A stretch of DNA of 64,000 bases from DATFQI01 sp963816955 (GTDB lineage: Bacteria; Actinomycetota; Thermoleophilia; Solirubrobacterales; Solirubrobacteraceae). The translations under genes were made by a program, and so were the position numbers. The stretch covers positions 395,123-459,122 of the forward strand of contig CAWFME010000003.1 in the NCBI GenBank assembly GCA_963816955.1, in the 5' to 3' direction. Below the pieces are notes generated by a model. It was not told the DNA's origin, did no database searches, and worked only from the letters and a program-made list of their open reading frames with translations. Of this stretch, positions 52,693-61,677 are shown one piece after another (position 1 is the stretch's first letter; the number at the start of each line of letters is the position of its first letter).

Positions 52693-55437
52693 TCACGGAA
52701 GTCCGGTGCCGACGCGGCTCGCCATCTCGGTGCGTGACCGCACGCCGAGCTTGCGATACGCCATCCGGAGGTGATGCTCGACCGTCCGCGGCGACATGAA
52801 GAGGGCGGCGGCCACCTCGCTGTTCGTCGCCCCCGCGGCGACGAGCGCGCAGACCTCGCGCTCGCGTGCGGTGAGCCCGTGCTCGGCGGGGGAAGGGAGA
52901 CCGTCGCGCGCGCCCGCCGCGCGCAGCTCCTGCGCGGTGCGCGCGGCCCAGGTCGACGCGCCGAGGGTCGCGAACGTGTCATGGGCCGCGACCAGGTGCG
53001 CACGGGCGTCCGTGCGGCGCCGCGCCCGGCGCAGCCGCTCGCCGGCGCACAGCCGCGTCCGGGCGAGCTCGAACGGCAGCGATACGCGCGCGTGCGCCGC
53101 GAGCGCGGCCGCGATGTGGTCGTCCAGGCGCTCGTCGCCGTCGATCAGCACGCGGCAGCGCGCGGTCGCCGCGGCTGCCCACGCGCCTGAGGTGGCGGCG
53201 GCGCCGGCGGCCAGCTCGTCGGTGAGCGCCGCCGCCTCGTCGGGCCGCCCGGCGCGCACGTAGGCCTCCACGAGATCCGCGTGCGTGTAGAGGAACGACG
53301 GATCGCGCGAGCCGAAGCGCCGCGAGTGCCCAAGCGCGTGCTCGAGGTGGACGACCGCGGTCCCGGCGTCGCCGCGCCCGAGCGCGAGGAACCCGAGCGC
53401 CTGCTCGGCGCAGGCCAGCGTCGACGTCAGGTCCAGGCGCAGCGCGAGCGTTCGCGCCCGTTCGGCGTGCTCCCTGCAGGCCTCCGCCTCGCCGCGGTTG
53501 GCGGCGACGAACGCTGCCGTGGTCAGCGTGACCGAGTGCAGGAAGCTGCCGACGGCGTCCTCGCCGAGCGCGAGCGCCTCGTCGGAGAGCCGCCCGGCCT
53601 CGTCGAGGGCGCCACGGCGGATGTGCAGGCTCGCCAGCACCGCCAGCGGGAACGCGAGGGCGGCGATCGCCCCGCGCTCGCGGCACGTGTCGACGAGCCA
53701 GACGAGGATTCGCTCGGCGTCGTCGAGGTCCTCCATCCACAGGTGGCAGAGCGACGCCACGGCGAGGATCTCGTGACCCGGGCCCGTCGGGTCGAGCGCG
53801 CGCAGCTGCTCGTGGCGGCGCCGCAGCACCGCCCGCGCGCGCGTGTGCTCGCCGAGGCTCGCCAGCGCCGACGCGTGCAGCACCGCGGGGACGAGGTCGG
53901 CTCCCGGGGGCGCGAGCGACAGCGCGCGCTCGGCGAGCGTCGCGAGGCGGTCCATCGGCCCGTGGGCCACCAGCGCGACGCCGGCGACGGTCAGCAGGCC
54001 GGCGGCGCGGGCGGGGTCGTGCGCGAGCACGCGCTCCGCCTCTGCCTCGAGGACCGAGAACGCCGCCATCGGGCTGCCGGTCTGCTGGATCGCGATGCCG
54101 CGCAGCAGCTGCACGTCCGCGCGCTGCGCCGGCTCGTGGGCCTGCGCCACCAGCGGGTCGAGCAGGGCCTTGGCGCGCGCCGGGCTGCCGGCGACGATCG
54201 CCATCCCCGCCGCGGCCACCGTCCGTCCGATCGCCCGCTGGGGATCCGGGCTGAGATCGGCCGCGCGCGCCAGCGCCGTCGCGCCGCTGGCCGGCGCTCC
54301 GCGGCGCCCGGCGTCGTGACCCAGCGCCTCGAGCTCGGCGGCCAGCGACTCGTCGGGCGCCTGCGCGGCGGCAGCGAGATGCCAGGCCCTGCGCGGCCCG
54401 GTGACGGCGCCGGCGAGCGCCCGGTGCGCCGCCCGGCGCGCGCTCGGCGCGGCCGCGCGATGGATCGCGGTGCGCACGATCGGGTGCGTGAACGTCACGC
54501 CGCGGGCATCGACGGCGATCATGCCCGCGTCCTCGGCCGGGGCCAGGACGTCGAGGCCCCCGAGCACCGCAGCGAGCGGCTCGGCGGCGCCGTCACTGCT
54601 GAGGGCGGCGGTGACGAGCGCCTCGCGGGTGGCCGCCGGCAGGGCGTCCAGCCGGCGCGCGTACGCGATCTCGAGGCGCGCCCCGACCGGCAGCGCGGCG
54701 GGTAGGGGCTCGCGGCCGTCGCACTGCTCGGGACGCAGCTGCCCAGGCGCCTCGGTCAGCGCGAGCGGGTTGCCGCCGACGGCGTCCACGAGCGACTCCG
54801 CGACCGCCGGAGCGACACCGGCGCGGCGCGCCAGTGCCAGCGCGTCGACGCGGCCCAGCTCCGAGAGCGTCAGCAGCGGCACCCCGTGCCACGGCTCGAA
54901 CGGCTCGCCGCGCAGGGACCAGACGGCGATCACAGCGATCCCGATGGCCTCGGCGCGGCGGGCGACGAACGCGACCGCCTGCTGCGAGGAGGGGTCGAGC
55001 CACTGGACGTCGTCGACGCGCAGCAGCAGCGGCGTGTCGGCCGCCGCGGCGCCGAGCAGCGCCGTCGCCGCGTACAGCACGCGCGCGCTCTCGGCGATCG
55101 TGGGCTCCTCGAGCGCCAGCGCGCCGCGGAGCGCCGCGCGGGCCGCGGGGGCCAGCGAGGCGTCGTAGCCGACGAGCAGCGGCTCGACCACCGCGGCCAG
55201 CCCTGCGAACGGCAGGTCGAGCTCCGTCTCGGCCGCGGTGACGTCGAGCGTCCGCACGCCGGAGGTGTCGACCGCACGCAGCAACGCCGTCTTGCCGACG
55301 CCCGGGGTACCCGCGAGCATCAGCGCCCCGCCGCGTTGCGTGCGCGCGCCATCCGTCAGATCGTTCAGCAGCGCCAGCTCGTCGGCGCGACCGAGCAGCG
55401 CGTGCGTCTCGGCGCCCTCCGCGGACACCGGCGACAT
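52693..55437 (-). CDS. Large ATP-binding LuxR-family regulator (LAL type)
   Basis: 914 residues. An N-terminal AAA-like NTPase domain carries Walker A (MLAGTPGVGKTALLRAVD) and Walker B (LLLRVDDVQWLDPSSQQAV). A long helical TPR-like middle follows, then a C-terminal LuxR helix-turn-helix, LTAREREVCALVAAGATNSE, ending TVEHHLRMAYRKLGVRSRTE. This is the MalT-like LAL architecture, activated by ligand and ATP. The start at ATG 55437 (MSPVSAEGAETHALLGRADE) is the family start. It is head-to-head with a secreted protein gene 72 bp away and converges on the histidine kinase. Confidence 0.92.
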   Translation of the reverse strand: MSPVSAEGAETHALLGRADELALLNDLTDGARTQRGGALMLAGTPGVGKTALLRAVDTSGVRTLDVTAAETELDLPFAGLAAVVEPLLVGYDASLAPAARAALRGALALEEPTIAESARVLYAATALLGAAAADTPLLLRVDDVQWLDPSSQQAVAFVARRAEAIGIAVIAVWSLRGEPFEPWHGVPLLTLSELGRVDALALARRAGVAPAVAESLVDAVGGNPLALTEAPGQLRPEQCDGREPLPAALPVGARLEIAYARRLDALPAATREALVTAALSSDGAAEPLAAVLGGLDVLAPAEDAGMIAVDARGVTFTHPIVRTAIHRAAAPSARRAAHRALAGAVTGPRRAWHLAAAAQAPDESLAAELEALGHDAGRRGAPASGATALARAADLSPDPQRAIGRTVAAAGMAIVAGSPARAKALLDPLVAQAHEPAQRADVQLLRGIAIQQTGSPMAAFSVLEAEAERVLAHDPARAAGLLTVAGVALVAHGPMDRLATLAERALSLAPPGADLVPAVLHASALASLGEHTRARAVLRRRHEQLRALDPTGPGHEILAVASLCHLWMEDLDDAERILVWLVDTCRERGAIAALAFPLAVLASLHIRRGALDEAGRLSDEALALGEDAVGSFLHSVTLTTAAFVAANRGEAEACREHAERARTLALRLDLTSTLACAEQALGFLALGRGDAGTAVVHLEHALGHSRRFGSRDPSFLYTHADLVEAYVRAGRPDEAAALTDELAAGAAATSGAWAAAATARCRVLIDGDERLDDHIAAALAAHARVSLPFELARTRLCAGERLRRARRRTDARAHLVAAHDTFATLGASTWAARTAQELRAAGARDGLPSPAEHGLTAREREVCALVAAGATNSEVAAALFMSPRTVEHHLRMAYRKLGVRSRTEMASRVGTGLP

Positions 55438-55509
55438 GCTACGCGGCGGACGCAGCTCCGTGGTTTCCCTGATGCGCTCGCTCGCGCGCACAGCTTTGAT
55501 GAGCGTTGG

Positions 55510-56889
55510 ATGCGCGCCGTACTGCTCCTGATCGCTCTCCCGCTCGCGCTCGCGGCGGCGGCCCCCGTGGCCGGCGCCGCCTCGATCGCCTACGTCGACG
55601 GCGGCGAGGTCTGGCTGTCGTCGCTCGACGGGAGCCGGAAGGCGCGCCTCGCCGGGCAGGTGGTCAACGGCGAGGGCAAGACCGAGAAGTGGCTCGCCGT
55701 GGCGCACTCCGACGGCGGCCGGATCGTTGCAGCCCGCAACGTGCCCGGCAGGATGTCGAGCTTCACGTGGTTCAAGGTCTGGGAGCCCGACGGCAGCTCG
55801 ACGGTCGAGGGTCCGCTGAACGCTCCCTCGGGCTGGACGGTGTACGTCTATCCGCTCGGCTTCGACGTCACCCCGGACGGCCGGCACATGGTCTACGGCT
55901 ACTCCAACAGCAGCGGGTGCTGCCCGATCAACTTCGCCCGCGGCTTCTACGTGCGGCCCGTGACCAACAGTTCGCTCGCACCGATCAACGTCTCCGGCTA
56001 CGAGGAGCCGACGCTGTTCGGCAGCCGGGTGATCGCGAAGTCGGGCGCCACGATCAACACGCAGAGCACGGCCACCACCTACGGGACCGACTTCACCCCC
56101 TGGCTCGACACCTCGGGCACGGGCCTCGATCTGCGCCGCACGGACGTCGCGGCGAACGGGCAGCTGGCGGCGCTGGAGCTCGAGCAGTGGAACGGCGGCA
56201 CGCAGACCATCGGCAAGATCGCGGTGCTCGCGATCGGGGGAGTGGATCAGGCTCCGAGCTTCCCTGCGGCCGTGGACTGCTTCGTCCCGGCCAGCGGCGT
56301 CGCCAAGGAGGTGTCGCTCTCGGCGGACGCGAAGACGGTCGCCTGGACCGACGCCAGGGGCCTCGTCGTGGCGGGAACACCCGTCGACGCCTCCGACCCG
56401 TGCGTGCTCACCTCGCCGCCGGTCGTGCTCTCGCCGACGGCCTCGCAGGGCGCGATCGGTGGCGCGGACGTGAACGCGTTCCTGCCCGCATCGCCCTCCG
56501 GCAGCCCCCAGCCCGGCAGCCCGCCGGCAGGTGGCTCGCCGTCGCCGGGCACGACGACGGCTCCGGCGGCGCCGCGGGCGATCCTCCCGGGCAAGGTCAC
56601 GACGAAGGCGCTCGGCGCCGCGCGCGGCCTGGCGGTCAAGGTGCGCGTGGCTTCGGCCGGCAAGGTCAAGCTCGTCGGCACCGTCCCTGCCGCGCGCATG
56701 GGCCGCAAGGGCAGGCCCGTCGTCATCGCCACCGGGTCGAAGACCGCTGCGAAGGCCGGGACCGTGAAGGTCCGGCTGCGGCTGAACGCCGCCGCGCGCA
56801 AGCGCCTCAAGCGCCTCAAGGGAGCGCGGATGACCCTGCGCATCACGCACGGCGGGCGGAGCACCAGCCGGAAGGTGACGCTGCGGTGA
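55510..56889 (+). CDS. Secreted protein with beta-propeller-like N-terminus
   Basis: 459 residues from ATG 55510. Signal peptide MRAVLLLIALPLALAAAAPV, cleavage near AGAAS. The next 300 residues (IAYVDGGEVWLSSLDGSRKA, GFDVTPDGRHMVYGYSNSSG) have the WD40/TolB-like pattern of short strands. A Pro/Ser/Gly-rich linker (about 325-355) precedes a basic C-terminal module (RAILPGKVTTKALGAARGLA, VKVRLRLNAAARKRLKRLKG). Function unknown; a surface or extracellular binding protein is plausible. The C-terminal module recurs in exported proteins of such actinobacteria, in my experience. Confidence 0.75.
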   Translation: MRAVLLLIALPLALAAAAPVAGAASIAYVDGGEVWLSSLDGSRKARLAGQVVNGEGKTEKWLAVAHSDGGRIVAARNVPGRMSSFTWFKVWEPDGSSTVEGPLNAPSGWTVYVYPLGFDVTPDGRHMVYGYSNSSGCCPINFARGFYVRPVTNSSLAPINVSGYEEPTLFGSRVIAKSGATINTQSTATTYGTDFTPWLDTSGTGLDLRRTDVAANGQLAALELEQWNGGTQTIGKIAVLAIGGVDQAPSFPAAVDCFVPASGVAKEVSLSADAKTVAWTDARGLVVAGTPVDASDPCVLTSPPVVLSPTASQGAIGGADVNAFLPASPSGSPQPGSPPAGGSPSPGTTTAPAAPRAILPGKVTTKALGAARGLAVKVRVASAGKVKLVGTVPAARMGRKGRPVVIATGSKTAAKAGTVKVRLRLNAAARKRLKRLKGARMTLRITHGGRSTSRKVTLR

Positions 56890-56956
56890 TGCGTCCCGCG
56901 GCCGCGGCTGCGGCGGCATCTTCACAGAGGGGAGGATCGTCGTCACGATCTAGGCC

Positions 56957-57005
56957 TTGACAACGCCGCAGCGCTTTGGTCATATGACTTAGTCAAGTGA
57001 CTAAG
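56957..57005 (+). promoter_or_regulatory. Sigma70-like promoter with perfect palindromic operator
   Basis: TTGACA at 56957-56962 is a consensus -35. A weak -10 (TCATAT/CATATG) lies about 17-18 bp on. A perfect dyad, CTTAGTCA-AG-TGACTAAG (56988-57005), follows where transcription should start, just before the GGAGAGGG ribosome-binding site of the SBP56 gene. The TetR encoded two genes downstream is the likely ligand-responsive binder. Confidence 0.7.
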
Positions 57006-57016
57006 GAGAGGGCGGC

Positions 57017-58318
57017 ATGAGCCTCACCCCATCGTTCTATTCCTCTCCGGCGGAGGCCATGCAGGCCCCGGCCGAGGAGTTCCTCTACGTGGCGTGCCTG
57101 CACGAGGGCACCGGCGTCGACAAGCCCGACTACCTCGCGGTGGTCGACGCCGAGGACGGCAGCATCGTCCACGAGCTGCCGATGCCCAACGCCGGCGACG
57201 AGCTGCACCACTTCGGCTGGAACCGCTGCAGCTCCGCCTGCCATGGGCCCGACCGCTCGCACCTGATCGTGCCCGGCTTCCGCTCCTCGCGGATCCACGT
57301 GGTCGACGTGGCCAGCGACCCGCGCAAGCCCCGGATCGAGACGGTGATCGAGCCCGCAGAGCTGATCGAGAAGACCGGCCTGACCCGCCCGCACACCGTC
57401 CACTGCATGCCGGGCGAGAACATCGTCATCAGCATGCTCGGCGACGCTGACGGCAACGGCGCGTGCGGCTTCGCGGTGATCGACGCGAAGACGTTCGAGG
57501 TCAAGGGCCGCTGGGAGAACGGCGGCCCGCACCCGCCCTTCAACTACGACTTCTGGTACCAGCCGCGCCAGAACGTCCTCGCCTCCTCGGAGTTCGGCGC
57601 GCCGAGCGCCTACGAGTCGGGCTTCGACCCCGAAGACGTCGGCAAGGGCCATTACGGCAGCCGCGTGCACTTCTGGAACCTCAGCGAGCGCACGCTCCAG
57701 CAGACGGTCGAGCTGGGCGAGACGGGGCTGGTGCCGCTGGAGATGCGCTGGCTGCACGACCCGGACGCCGACCAGGGCTTCGTCGGCGCCGCGCTGTCGA
57801 GCACGATGTGGCGCTTCCACCGCGACAACGGCTCCTACGCCGCCGACAGCGTGATCGCCGTCGACAGCGTCGAGCAGGAGGGCTGGCCGTTCCCGGTCCC
57901 GGGGCTCATCACCGACCTCGTCGTCTCGATGGACGACCGCTTCCTGTACTTCTCGAACTGGCTGCACGGCGACCTGCGCCAGTACGACATCTCCGACCCG
58001 GCGCACCCGCGCCTGACGGGGATGCTGCAGCTCGGCGGCGTGCTCGGCCGGCCGTCCGACGCCGGCCGCGAGCTCAACGGCGGGCCGCAGATGCTCCAGC
58101 TCTCGCTCGACGGGCGCCGGCTCTACGTCACCAACTCGCTGTACTCGACGTGGGACAACCAGTTCTATCCCGAGCTGCGCTCGTGGCTGCTGCGGGTGAA
58201 CTGCGGCCCGGACGGCGGCATGGAGCTCGACCCGGACTTCTTCGTCGACTTCCACCCGGCGCGCGCCCACGAGGTCCGCCTGCCGGGCGGCGACTGCACG
58301 ACGGAGATCTTCCAGTGA
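57017..58318 (+). CDS. SBP56 / selenium-binding protein (methanethiol oxidase family)
   Basis: 433 residues, full-length. PDYLAVVDAEDGSIVHELPM, HFGWNRCSSACHGPDRSHLI and VPGFRSSRIHVVDVASDPRK match the SELENBP1/SBP56 beta-propeller family, with the conserved Cys/His region. RPHTVHCMPGENIVISMLGD and FNYDFWYQPRQNVLASSEFG are further hallmarks. Characterised bacterial members oxidise methanethiol to formaldehyde, sulfide and hydrogen peroxide using copper. It is cytosolic here, with no signal peptide. It leads an operon with a small membrane peptide, TetR and a hydrolase-glycosyltransferase. Confidence 0.9.
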   Translation: MSLTPSFYSSPAEAMQAPAEEFLYVACLHEGTGVDKPDYLAVVDAEDGSIVHELPMPNAGDELHHFGWNRCSSACHGPDRSHLIVPGFRSSRIHVVDVASDPRKPRIETVIEPAELIEKTGLTRPHTVHCMPGENIVISMLGDADGNGACGFAVIDAKTFEVKGRWENGGPHPPFNYDFWYQPRQNVLASSEFGAPSAYESGFDPEDVGKGHYGSRVHFWNLSERTLQQTVELGETGLVPLEMRWLHDPDADQGFVGAALSSTMWRFHRDNGSYAADSVIAVDSVEQEGWPFPVPGLITDLVVSMDDRFLYFSNWLHGDLRQYDISDPAHPRLTGMLQLGGVLGRPSDAGRELNGGPQMLQLSLDGRRLYVTNSLYSTWDNQFYPELRSWLLRVNCGPDGGMELDPDFFVDFHPARAHEVRLPGGDCTTEIFQ

Positions 58319-58434
58319 CGCTCGCCCACATCGCGGGGATGCCGGCCGAGGAGCTCTTGACGGCGATCGCCCCGATGGTCGCGGCCGCGGCGTACACGAC
58401 GGCGGTGCTGCGGGCGTGGCTCCGGCGTCGGTAG
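58315..58434 (+). CDS. Short membrane-anchored peptide
   Basis: 39 residues from GTG 58315, overlapping the SBP56 stop by GTGA: TLAHIAGMPAEELLTAIAPM, then VAAAAYTTAVLRAWLRRR. A short amphipathic lead, one Ala-rich hydrophobic helix and a basic end suggest a single-pass peptide with a cytosolic Arg anchor. It overlaps the TetR start by 19 bp. Translational coupling on both sides argues that it is real. Function unknown; helping SBP56 to the membrane is conceivable. Confidence 0.5.
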   Translation: MTLAHIAGMPAEELLTAIAPMVAAAAYTTAVLRAWLRRR

Positions 58435-58988
58435 CCCGCCAGCAGACCGAGGAGGCGTTCCTCGACGCCGCGGAGCGCCTCCTCGTCAGCGGCGGCCACG
58501 CCGGCGTCACGACCCGCGGCCTGGCCGAGGAGGCGGGCGCCAACCACGGGCTCGTGCACTACTACTTCGGCTCGATGGAGAACCTGCTCGCGCGTGTGCT
58601 CGAGCGGTTCACCGACCGGATGATCGCCCGCCAGCGGACGATGTACGCGGCGCCCGACGTGCCGTTCGCGGAGAAGTGGCGCACCGCGATCCGCTACCTC
58701 GACGCGGACCGCTCCTACCAGAAGGTCTGGTTCGAGCTGCAGGCGCTGGCCTGGAACCGGCCCGAGCTGCGCGAGCGCGTCGCGCACGTCAACGGGGAGT
58801 GGCGCGCGGTGCTCAGCGAGGCGCTCGCCGAGCCGCGCGAGCGCTACCGGATCGGGATGCCGCTCGAGGCGCTCGTGTCCTTGGTGATCACCTTCAACGA
58901 GGGCATCATCCTCGAGCGGCTGTCGGGCATAGAGACCGGGCAGGCGGAGCTGTTCCGGTGGATCGACGAATGGCTGGAGGGTCGATGA
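58416..58988 (+). CDS. TetR-family regulator of the SBP56 operon
   Basis: 190 residues from GTG 58416. TEEAFLDAAERLLVSGGHAG then VTTRGLAEEAGANHGLVHYY is the TetR DNA-binding domain ending HYYFGS. The C-terminal ligand domain starts around residue 75. It lies inside the operon and most likely acts on the perfect palindrome at 56988-57005. A substrate-type inducer such as a thiol is a guess. ATGA overlap with the downstream gene. Confidence 0.9.
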   Translation: MAPASVARQQTEEAFLDAAERLLVSGGHAGVTTRGLAEEAGANHGLVHYYFGSMENLLARVLERFTDRMIARQRTMYAAPDVPFAEKWRTAIRYLDADRSYQKVWFELQALAWNRPELRERVAHVNGEWRAVLSEALAEPRERYRIGMPLEALVSLVITFNEGIILERLSGIETGQAELFRWIDEWLEGR

Positions 58989-61111
58989 CGATCATCGATG
59001 CGCCCCGCGAGCAGACTCGTGCTCGCTACCCCGACCAGGAGGGCTTCGTCGAGCGCGACGGCGTGCGCGTCTTCTACGAGGTCTACGGCTCCGGCGAGCC
59101 GACGATCCTGCTGCTGCCGACCTGGTCGATCATCCACTCCCGCCACTGGAAGGCGCAGATCCCGTACCTCGCCCGCCACGCCCGCGTGGTGACGTTCGAC
59201 GGGCGCGGCAACGGGCGCTCGGACCGCCCTCGCGGGGTCGCGTCGTACGTCGAGGCCGAGTTCGCGGCCGACGCTCTGGCCGTCATGGACGCGACGGCGA
59301 CCGATCGCGCCGTCCTCGTCGCACTGTCATGCGGCGCGCTGTGGGCGACGCTGCTCGCGGTCGGCCATCCCGAGCGTGTGCTCGCGGTCGCGTGCATCGC
59401 GCCGGGGGTCCCGCTCGCGCCGGGGCACCCGGAGCGCGCGATCGTGGCGCGCTTCGAGGAGAAGCTCGACACCGACGAGGGCTGGGCGAAGTACAACCGC
59501 CACTACTGGCAGCGCGACTACCTGGGATTCCTCGAGTACTTCTTCGCGCAGATGTTCAACGAGCCGCACTCGACCAAGCAGATCGAGGACGGCGTTGGAT
59601 GGGCGCTGGAAACCGATCCCGAGACACTCGCTGACACCTCGGCAGCGCTCGACCTGTGCGGCAGCGAGCAGTTCGCCGAGGTATGCGCGCGCGTACGCTG
59701 CCCGGTGCTCGTCATCCACGGCGACCGCGACCTCGTTCGCCCGCACGCGCAGGGCGCTGCCTACGCGCGCGTGACGGGCGGCGAGCTCGTGACGCTCGAG
59801 GGCTCCGGGCACTGCCCGCACGCGCGCGATCCCGTGCGCGTGAACTTGCTGCTGCGGGAGTTCGCGGCGCCGCGCCGCGCGCCGCAGCGCTGGTCCCGCG
59901 GCCGGAGTCGCGGCAAGCGCGCGCTCTACGTCTCCTCGCCGATCGGGCTCGGCCACGCGCGCCGCGACATCGCGATCGCGCGCGAGCTGCGCCGGCTCCA
60001 CCCCGACCTCCAGGTCGACTGGCTCGCCCAGCATCCCGTCACCGCCGCGCTCGAGGCCGCGGGCGAGCATGTGCACCCGGCCAGCCGCGCGCTCTCCAAC
60101 GAGTCCCAGCACATCGAGTCGGAGTCCGCCGAGCACGACCTGCACTGCTTCCAGGCCTGGCGCCGCATGGACGAGATCCTGGTCGCCAACTACATGGTCT
60201 TCGACGACCTCGTCAGCGAGCAGCAGTACGACCTCTGGATCGCCGACGAGGGCTGGGAGATCGACTACTACCTGCACGAGAACCCGGAGCGCAAGCGCGC
60301 CGCCTACGTCTGGCTGACCGACTTCGTCGGCTGGCTGCCGATGGCCGACGGCGGCGAGCACGAGGCCGGCCTGACCGCGGACTACAACGCCGAGATGATC
60401 GAGCACATCGCGCGCTACCCGCGCGTGCGCGACCAGGCGCTGTTCGTCGGCAACCGCGAGGACATCGTCCCCGACGCCTTCGGGCCGGACCTGCCGGCGA
60501 TCGCCGACTGGACCGGCCGGCACTTCGACTTCGCGGGCTACGTGACCGGGTTCGACCCGGCCGAGCTCGGCGACCGCGAACGCCTGCGCGCGGAGCTCGG
60601 CTACCGCCCCGCCGAGCAGGTGTGCATCGTCAGCGTCGGCGGCTCGGGCGTGGGCCGCTCGCTGCTGGAGCGCGTCATCGCCGCCTTCCCCGAGGCCAAG
60701 CAGCGGGTGCCCGACCTGCGCATGATCGTGGTCGCCGGCCCGCGCATCGACCCGCTCTCGCTGCCGTCGCACGCCGGCCTCGAGATCCGCGCCTACGTGC
60801 CGGATCTCTACCGGCACCTCGCCGCCTGCGACCTCGCCGTCGTGCAGGGCGGCCTGACCACCTCGATGGAGCTGACGGCCAACCGCCGCCCGTTCCTGTA
60901 CTTCCCGCTGCGCCACCACTTCGAGCAGAACACCCACGTGCGGCACCGGCTGGAGCGCTACGGCGCCGGGCGCCGCATGGACTTCGAGACGGCGACGCCG
61001 AGCGTGGTCGCCGAGGCGATCGCCGAGGAGATCGGGCGCGAGGTCGCCTACCTGCCCGTCGAGACTAACGGCGCAGCCGTGGCCGCCGCCCGGATCGCGG
61101 AGCTGCTGTAG
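58985..61111 (+). CDS. Alpha/beta-hydrolase fused to GT-B glycosyltransferase
   Basis: 708 residues from ATG 58985 (ATGA overlap). Residues 1-295 are an alpha/beta-hydrolase: FYEVYGSGEPTILLLPTWSI, VVTFDGRGNGRSDRPRG, nucleophile in VLVALSCGALWATLLAVGHP, acid in LVIHGDRDLVRP and His in GSGHCPHARDP. After an Arg-rich linker (296-312) residues 313-708 are a MurG/UGT-like GT-B protein: ALYVSSPIGLGHARRDIAIA, VCIVSVGGSGVGRSLLERVI, and AVVQGGLTTSMELTANRRPF for the sugar-nucleotide site. The frame is continuous with no internal start of note. Substrates are unknown. Confidence 0.87.
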   Translation: MTIIDAPREQTRARYPDQEGFVERDGVRVFYEVYGSGEPTILLLPTWSIIHSRHWKAQIPYLARHARVVTFDGRGNGRSDRPRGVASYVEAEFAADALAVMDATATDRAVLVALSCGALWATLLAVGHPERVLAVACIAPGVPLAPGHPERAIVARFEEKLDTDEGWAKYNRHYWQRDYLGFLEYFFAQMFNEPHSTKQIEDGVGWALETDPETLADTSAALDLCGSEQFAEVCARVRCPVLVIHGDRDLVRPHAQGAAYARVTGGELVTLEGSGHCPHARDPVRVNLLLREFAAPRRAPQRWSRGRSRGKRALYVSSPIGLGHARRDIAIARELRRLHPDLQVDWLAQHPVTAALEAAGEHVHPASRALSNESQHIESESAEHDLHCFQAWRRMDEILVANYMVFDDLVSEQQYDLWIADEGWEIDYYLHENPERKRAAYVWLTDFVGWLPMADGGEHEAGLTADYNAEMIEHIARYPRVRDQALFVGNREDIVPDAFGPDLPAIADWTGRHFDFAGYVTGFDPAELGDRERLRAELGYRPAEQVCIVSVGGSGVGRSLLERVIAAFPEAKQRVPDLRMIVVAGPRIDPLSLPSHAGLEIRAYVPDLYRHLAACDLAVVQGGLTTSMELTANRRPFLYFPLRHHFEQNTHVRHRLERYGAGRRMDFETATPSVVAEAIAEEIGREVAYLPVETNGAAVAAARIAELL

Positions 61112-61673
61112 GGCGATGCGCGAGCATCCCGGTCACCGCGTCGACCGCCTCATCGGGCCCTAGCCCCTGGTCGCGCAGGGACTGCCATGTGCCGAGGTCG
61201 ATCATCGCTCGCACGACGGCGCGCTCCGAGGCGGGGATCCCGGCCGCCTCGACGAGCGCGGCGAGCGAAGCCTCCAGATCCTCTTTGCCCTGGGCGACGC
61301 TCGGGTGCACGCCGGGCTCGCCCCGGATCACGTGCAGCTCGGGAGCGCCACGCTCGTAGATCGCGAACGCGACCCGCACCAGCCGCTCGAGCCGGTCGCC
61401 GGCGCCCTCGAACAGCGAGGGGGCCTCCTCGGGCCGGGGGAGCGAGAGGATCTTCATCGTGTCCGCGCCGCACGCGGGCACGAGCTCGTCGAGCGTGGGG
61501 AAGTGGCGGTAGACCGTGCCGACCCCGACGCCCGCGCGGGCGGCGATGTCGTCCCAGCTCGTGGCAGCGATCCCCTGCTCGGTGTGCAGCGCGCGCGTCG
61601 CGTCGACGATCCGCTGCCGCGTCTGCGCGACGGCGGAGGCCCTGCGGGTCATGTCGTATTTTCGCGGAGGCAT
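61065..61673 (-). CDS. TetR-family regulator
   Basis: 202 residues starting MPPRKYDMTRRASAVAQTRQ. RIVDATRALHTEQGIAATSW then DDIAARAGVGVGTVYRHFPT is the TetR HTH with the YRHFP ending. The tail is Arg-rich and overlaps the 3' end of the hydrolase-glycosyltransferase gene by 47 bp on the opposite strand. It is divergent from the cupin at 61743, and the intergenic dyad at 61678-61698 is its likely operator. The start has almost no leader from that promoter region. Confidence 0.9.
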   Translation of the reverse strand: MPPRKYDMTRRASAVAQTRQRIVDATRALHTEQGIAATSWDDIAARAGVGVGTVYRHFPTLDELVPACGADTMKILSLPRPEEAPSLFEGAGDRLERLVRVAFAIYERGAPELHVIRGEPGVHPSVAQGKEDLEASLAALVEAAGIPASERAVVRAMIDLGTWQSLRDQGLGPDEAVDAVTGMLAHRPTAAPRSGRRPRLRR

Positions 61674-61677
61674 TTGC

